A stretch of 8,399 nt of DNA. It comes from Anaeromyxobacter dehalogenans (lineage in GTDB: Bacteria > Myxococcota_A > UBA9042 > DTJE01). The position numbers and the translations under genes were made by a program. The DNA lies in assembly GCA_020722625.1 (NCBI GenBank), contig DYKK01000139.1:1-8399 (forward strand), given 5' to 3'. Shown here piece after piece: positions 6,555-8,399 of the stretch. Each line of letters opens with the position of its first letter. The first letter of the stretch is position 1. The notes below the pieces were generated by a model. It ran no database searches. It saw only the letters and a program-made list of their open reading frames with translations, and was not told where the DNA came from.

Positions 6555-7978
6555 CACGAGTTTCCCTCCGACTCCCCCCCCGGAATCAACCCGTACCGCC
6601 GCGCCAGTTTGCGCAGGTGCTTGCGGTCGAGGTCGGCCTCGCGGGCCGCCGCGGACAGGCTCCCCTTGTGGCGGCGCAGCAGCGCCGCGAGGTACTCGCG
6701 CTCGAACCGCTCGATCCACGCCTCCTTGGCGTCCTTGAACGTCATGCGGGGCCGGATCGTCTCCGTGGTCGAGCGGTCGTGGTCCTGCAAGTCCACGCCG
6801 GGCCTCGCCCGCGTCCCAAGCACATGCGTGGGGAGGTCGTCCACCTCGATCACGTCCCCGTCCGCGAACGACGTGGCCCGTTCCACCACGTTCATCAGTT
6901 CCCGCACGTTTCCAGGCCAGTGGTATTCCATGAGCGCGGTCAGGGCCTCCTCGGAGAGGCCCTTGACGCGAGGCTGGCCGTCCGCGTCCCGGTTGAACGG
7001 GGCCTGGCGCAGGAAGTGCCGGGCGAGGAGCGGGATGTCCTCGTGCCGCTCGCGCAGCGGGGGTAGCGAGATGCGGACCACGGACAATCGGTAGAAAAGG
7101 TCGTCCCGGAAGCGCCCGGCCCGGACCTCCTCCTCCAGGTTGCGGTTGGTCGCGGCGATCAGGCGCACATCCACCTTGATGGGGCGGTTCGACCCCACCC
7201 GACGGACTTCGCGCTGCTCCAGCGCGCGCAGCAGTTTGGGCTGCAACTCGGGCGACAACTCGCCGATCTCGTCCAGGAACAGGGTCCCCCCGGTCGCGAT
7301 CTCGAAGAGCCCTTGGCGCGTCTGGACCGCGCCCGTGAAGGACCCCTTCTCGTGGCCGAACAACTCGCTTTCGATGAGGTCCTTGGGGACCGCGGAGCAA
7401 TCGAAGACCACGAACGGCTGCGAGGCGCGCGGGCTCTTCTGGTGCAGGGCGCGGGCCACGATCTCCTTGCCGGAGCCAGTCTCGCCCTCCAGGACGACCG
7501 TGGCGTTCGTGGGGGCGATGCGCTCGAGGATGGCGAAGACCTCGCGCATGCGACGGCTGCGGCCGACCACCGCCCCGAAGGAATCCCGGGTCGAAGGGGT
7601 CACCTCGACCCGCTCCCCGAACGCCTGGAACCGGACCTCGACCCCGCCGAGGCTCAGGGTCGTCCCGGACCGGAGGTACGCCTCGCGGACCCGGACCCGA
7701 CCCACCGTCGTCCCGTTCGTGGAATCGAGGTCCGTCACGAGGTATCCGGAGGGTTCACACGAGATCCGGCAGTGGGACCGGCTCACGCGCGAATCCCGGA
7801 TCACCACGTCGTTATCCTCCGCGGACCCGAGCGTGATGTCCTGCTGGTCGAAGACGTACTCGCGGACACCGGCGATCCGGTCTTCCACGACCAGTTTGAC
7901 CCGGTTCAGGTGGAGCATCGGGGGCCGGCCGTCCCGGTAGTCCACGTGCGCGGAGACGGGTTTTTCTTCCTTCCCCAT
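6554..7978 (-). CDS. FHA-domain sigma-54-dependent transcriptional activator (bacterial enhancer-binding protein)
   Basis: This 474-residue regulator normally binds upstream DNA and uses ATP hydrolysis to open promoters held by sigma-54 RNA polymerase. Its sensor is an FHA domain (about 22-119), which binds phosphothreonine, with SRSHC (66-70) and DSTNG (85-89); the usual GR is GS (51-52). The AAA+ core (about 135-370) shows Walker A GETGSGKE (165-172), the sigma-54 contact loop as GSFTGA (212-217), Walker B TLFLDE (232-237), AATN (275-278), RDDLFYRL (291-298) and WPGNVREL (354-361). A Fis-type helix-turn-helix follows at about 439-463 (SLSAAAREADLDRKHLRKLARRYG). The input is probably a Ser/Thr kinase; none is encoded in this window. 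I chose the ATG at 7978 because a near-consensus promoter lies just upstream. The frame stays open to 8170, but that extension runs through the promoter and repeats. Confidence 0.93.
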   Translation of the reverse strand: MGKEEKPVSAHVDYRDGRPPMLHLNRVKLVVEDRIAGVREYVFDQQDITLGSAEDNDVVIRDSRVSRSHCRISCEPSGYLVTDLDSTNGTTVGRVRVREAYLRSGTTLSLGGVEVRFQAFGERVEVTPSTRDSFGAVVGRSRRMREVFAILERIAPTNATVVLEGETGSGKEIVARALHQKSPRASQPFVVFDCSAVPKDLIESELFGHEKGSFTGAVQTRQGLFEIATGGTLFLDEIGELSPELQPKLLRALEQREVRRVGSNRPIKVDVRLIAATNRNLEEEVRAGRFRDDLFYRLSVVRISLPPLRERHEDIPLLARHFLRQAPFNRDADGQPRVKGLSEEALTALMEYHWPGNVRELMNVVERATSFADGDVIEVDDLPTHVLGTRARPGVDLQDHDRSTTETIRPRMTFKDAKEAWIERFEREYLAALLRRHKGSLSAAAREADLDRKHLRKLARRYGLIPGGESEGNS

Positions 7979-8011
7979 CGGATGGCCCTGCCCACCCTCC
8001 GTCTCCGCGGT

Positions 8012-8041
8012 TTCATAGGCGAGAAACGGTCGCGGTGTCAA
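8012..8041 (-). promoter_or_regulatory. Near-consensus sigma-70 promoter for the FHA regulator operon
   Basis: On the minus strand a perfect -35 TTGACA (8036-8041) is followed after 18 bases by TATGAA (8012-8017). Transcription would start near 8005, about 27 bases before the ATG at 7978. This is the best promoter match I found in the window. It argues for the 7978 start over the longer frame from 8170, and for steady housekeeping expression of the regulator. The leader has only modest ribosome-binding sequence (AGGG about seven bases before the ATG; GGAGGG further away). Confidence 0.7.
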
Positions 8042-8088
8042 TGCCTCGACGACCCCCTGAATCCGTCCCCACGCCCTGCTCATCGCGA

Positions 8089-8256
8089 CCAACGTGGCAC
8101 TGACGCTGACACTGTCTGCCGACACGGTCGCTGTTCCCTGGCACTGCCTCTGGCGTCCGGGATCCGGCATCCGGGGTCCGGGATCCGGGGTCCGGGGTCG
8201 CGGAGCACGTGGGTTTGTCGCGACGCCCCACCCTCCGCGTCCAACGTGCCACTGAC
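8089..8256. repeat. Split direct repeat flanking the heptamer array
   Basis: CCAACGTGGCACTGAC (8089-8104) recurs as CCAACGTGCCACTGAC (8241-8256), with 15 of 16 bases identical and starts 152 bases apart. Just beyond each copy the 11-mer CTGACACTGTC occurs exactly (8106-8116 and 8252-8262; in the second it overlaps the 16-mer). The pair encloses the heptamer array. It could reflect local duplication or slipped-strand rearrangement. No transposase or terminal inverted repeat is present, so I do not call it an insertion sequence. Confidence 0.55.
8157..8198. repeat. Heptamer tandem repeat, six units of CCGGRRT type
   Basis: Six consecutive 7-base units read CCGGGAT, CCGGCAT, CCGGGGT, CCGGGAT, CCGGGGT and CCGGGGT. 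Only the fifth and sixth positions vary. Short tandem heptamers of this kind are known from several bacterial groups (for example the STRR sequences of cyanobacteria) and usually vary in copy number between strains. The array lies about 120 bases upstream of the regulator promoter. Translated in the regulator's frame it yields only low-complexity Pro/Asp residues, so it is not coding. Confidence 0.8.
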
Positions 8257-8306
8257 ACTGTCCCCTGCCACTGAACCTGTCCGCTGAATCTGTTTGCTGA
8301 ACCTCC
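8252..8306. repeat. Degenerate CTGAAYCTGT-type repeat cluster
   Basis: Four related decamers occur within 55 bases: CTGACACTGT (8252-8261), CTGAACCTGT (8271-8280), CTGAATCTGT (8284-8293) and CTGAACCTCC (8297-8306). The last three have starts 13 bases apart. An exact copy of the first also occurs at 8106-8115. They could be decayed tandem repeats or a cluster of protein-binding sites. Nothing in the window shows which. Confidence 0.5.
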
Positions 8307-8399
8307 CGCCCGCTCCTATCCCCCGTCCGCGCTCGCGTCGTCTTTCCCCGGGGCCGGGCCGCCTCCGGTTCGTGCGTGAAACGGGCTGGGGAATAGGCC
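8307..8399. other. Right flank, no gene seen
   Basis: The final bases are C-rich and then G-rich, with no open frame that looks coding on either strand and no RNA gene that I recognise. Together with the repeats and promoter at 7979-8306 this makes a gene-free stretch of about 420 bases, which is long for this compact window. Confidence 0.5.

Noticed and set aside
5477..7066. Long plus-strand frame opposite the membrane protein and regulator
   Set aside because: It lies opposite clear FHA/AAA+ coding sequence and shows the usual low-complexity Arg/Gln/Pro shadow composition.
8139..8154. Plus-strand TGGCAC...TGGC resembling a sigma-54 promoter
   Set aside because: The GG to GC spacing is off by one base and no gene follows on that strand.
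8089..8256. Insertion sequence or MITE bounded by direct repeats
   Set aside because: The repeats are direct rather than inverted, and no terminal inverted repeats or transposase remnant are visible.
8157..8306. CRISPR-like array
   Set aside because: Units are 7-13 bases with no unique spacers of regular length, and there are no cas genes.

Overview
The window is high-GC bacterial DNA with dense gene packing and strongly G/C-biased third codon positions. An FHA-domain sigma-54 activator, a TPR lipoprotein and a secreted beta-barrel protein together suggest Myxococcota or a related former 'deltaproteobacterial' lineage. That placement is inference from family content, not from a marker alignment. 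I see no mobile element, CRISPR array, tRNA, rRNA or recognisable defence system.

Layout. Bases 1-105 are non-coding. A beta-barrel outer-membrane protein (106-1269, minus) and a TPR lipoprotein (1464-2567, plus) diverge from a 194-bp control region. The lipoprotein promoter in that region carries a perfect 7-bp-arm inverted repeat between its -35 and -10. Next comes thrS (2678-4588, plus), with its own extended -10 promoter and a leader hairpin that shows GGU, a threonine anticodon, in its loop. Sixteen bases after thrS lies a methyltransferase-like gene (4605-5465, plus) that contains a sharply AT-rich, rare-codon patch. It converges on a minus-strand pair: an FHA/AAA+/Fis-type enhancer-binding protein (6554-7978) followed by a six-helix membrane protein of unknown function (5507-6475). 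The pair is read from a near-consensus promoter at 8012-8041. Bases 8042-8399 hold no credible gene but contain several small repeat families: a heptamer array, a split direct repeat, and CTGA-centred units.

How the genes may work together. The barrel protein and TPR lipoprotein probably both act at the outer membrane. thrS is housekeeping and its neighbour probably rides on the same transcript. The regulator reads a phospho-signal through its FHA domain and may control, or be functionally tied to, the membrane protein encoded behind it; this last link rests on gene order alone. The points most worth checking are the thrS leader hairpin, the operator-like palindrome at 1400-1417, the AT-rich patch at 4911-4957 and the repeat-rich region upstream of the regulator.
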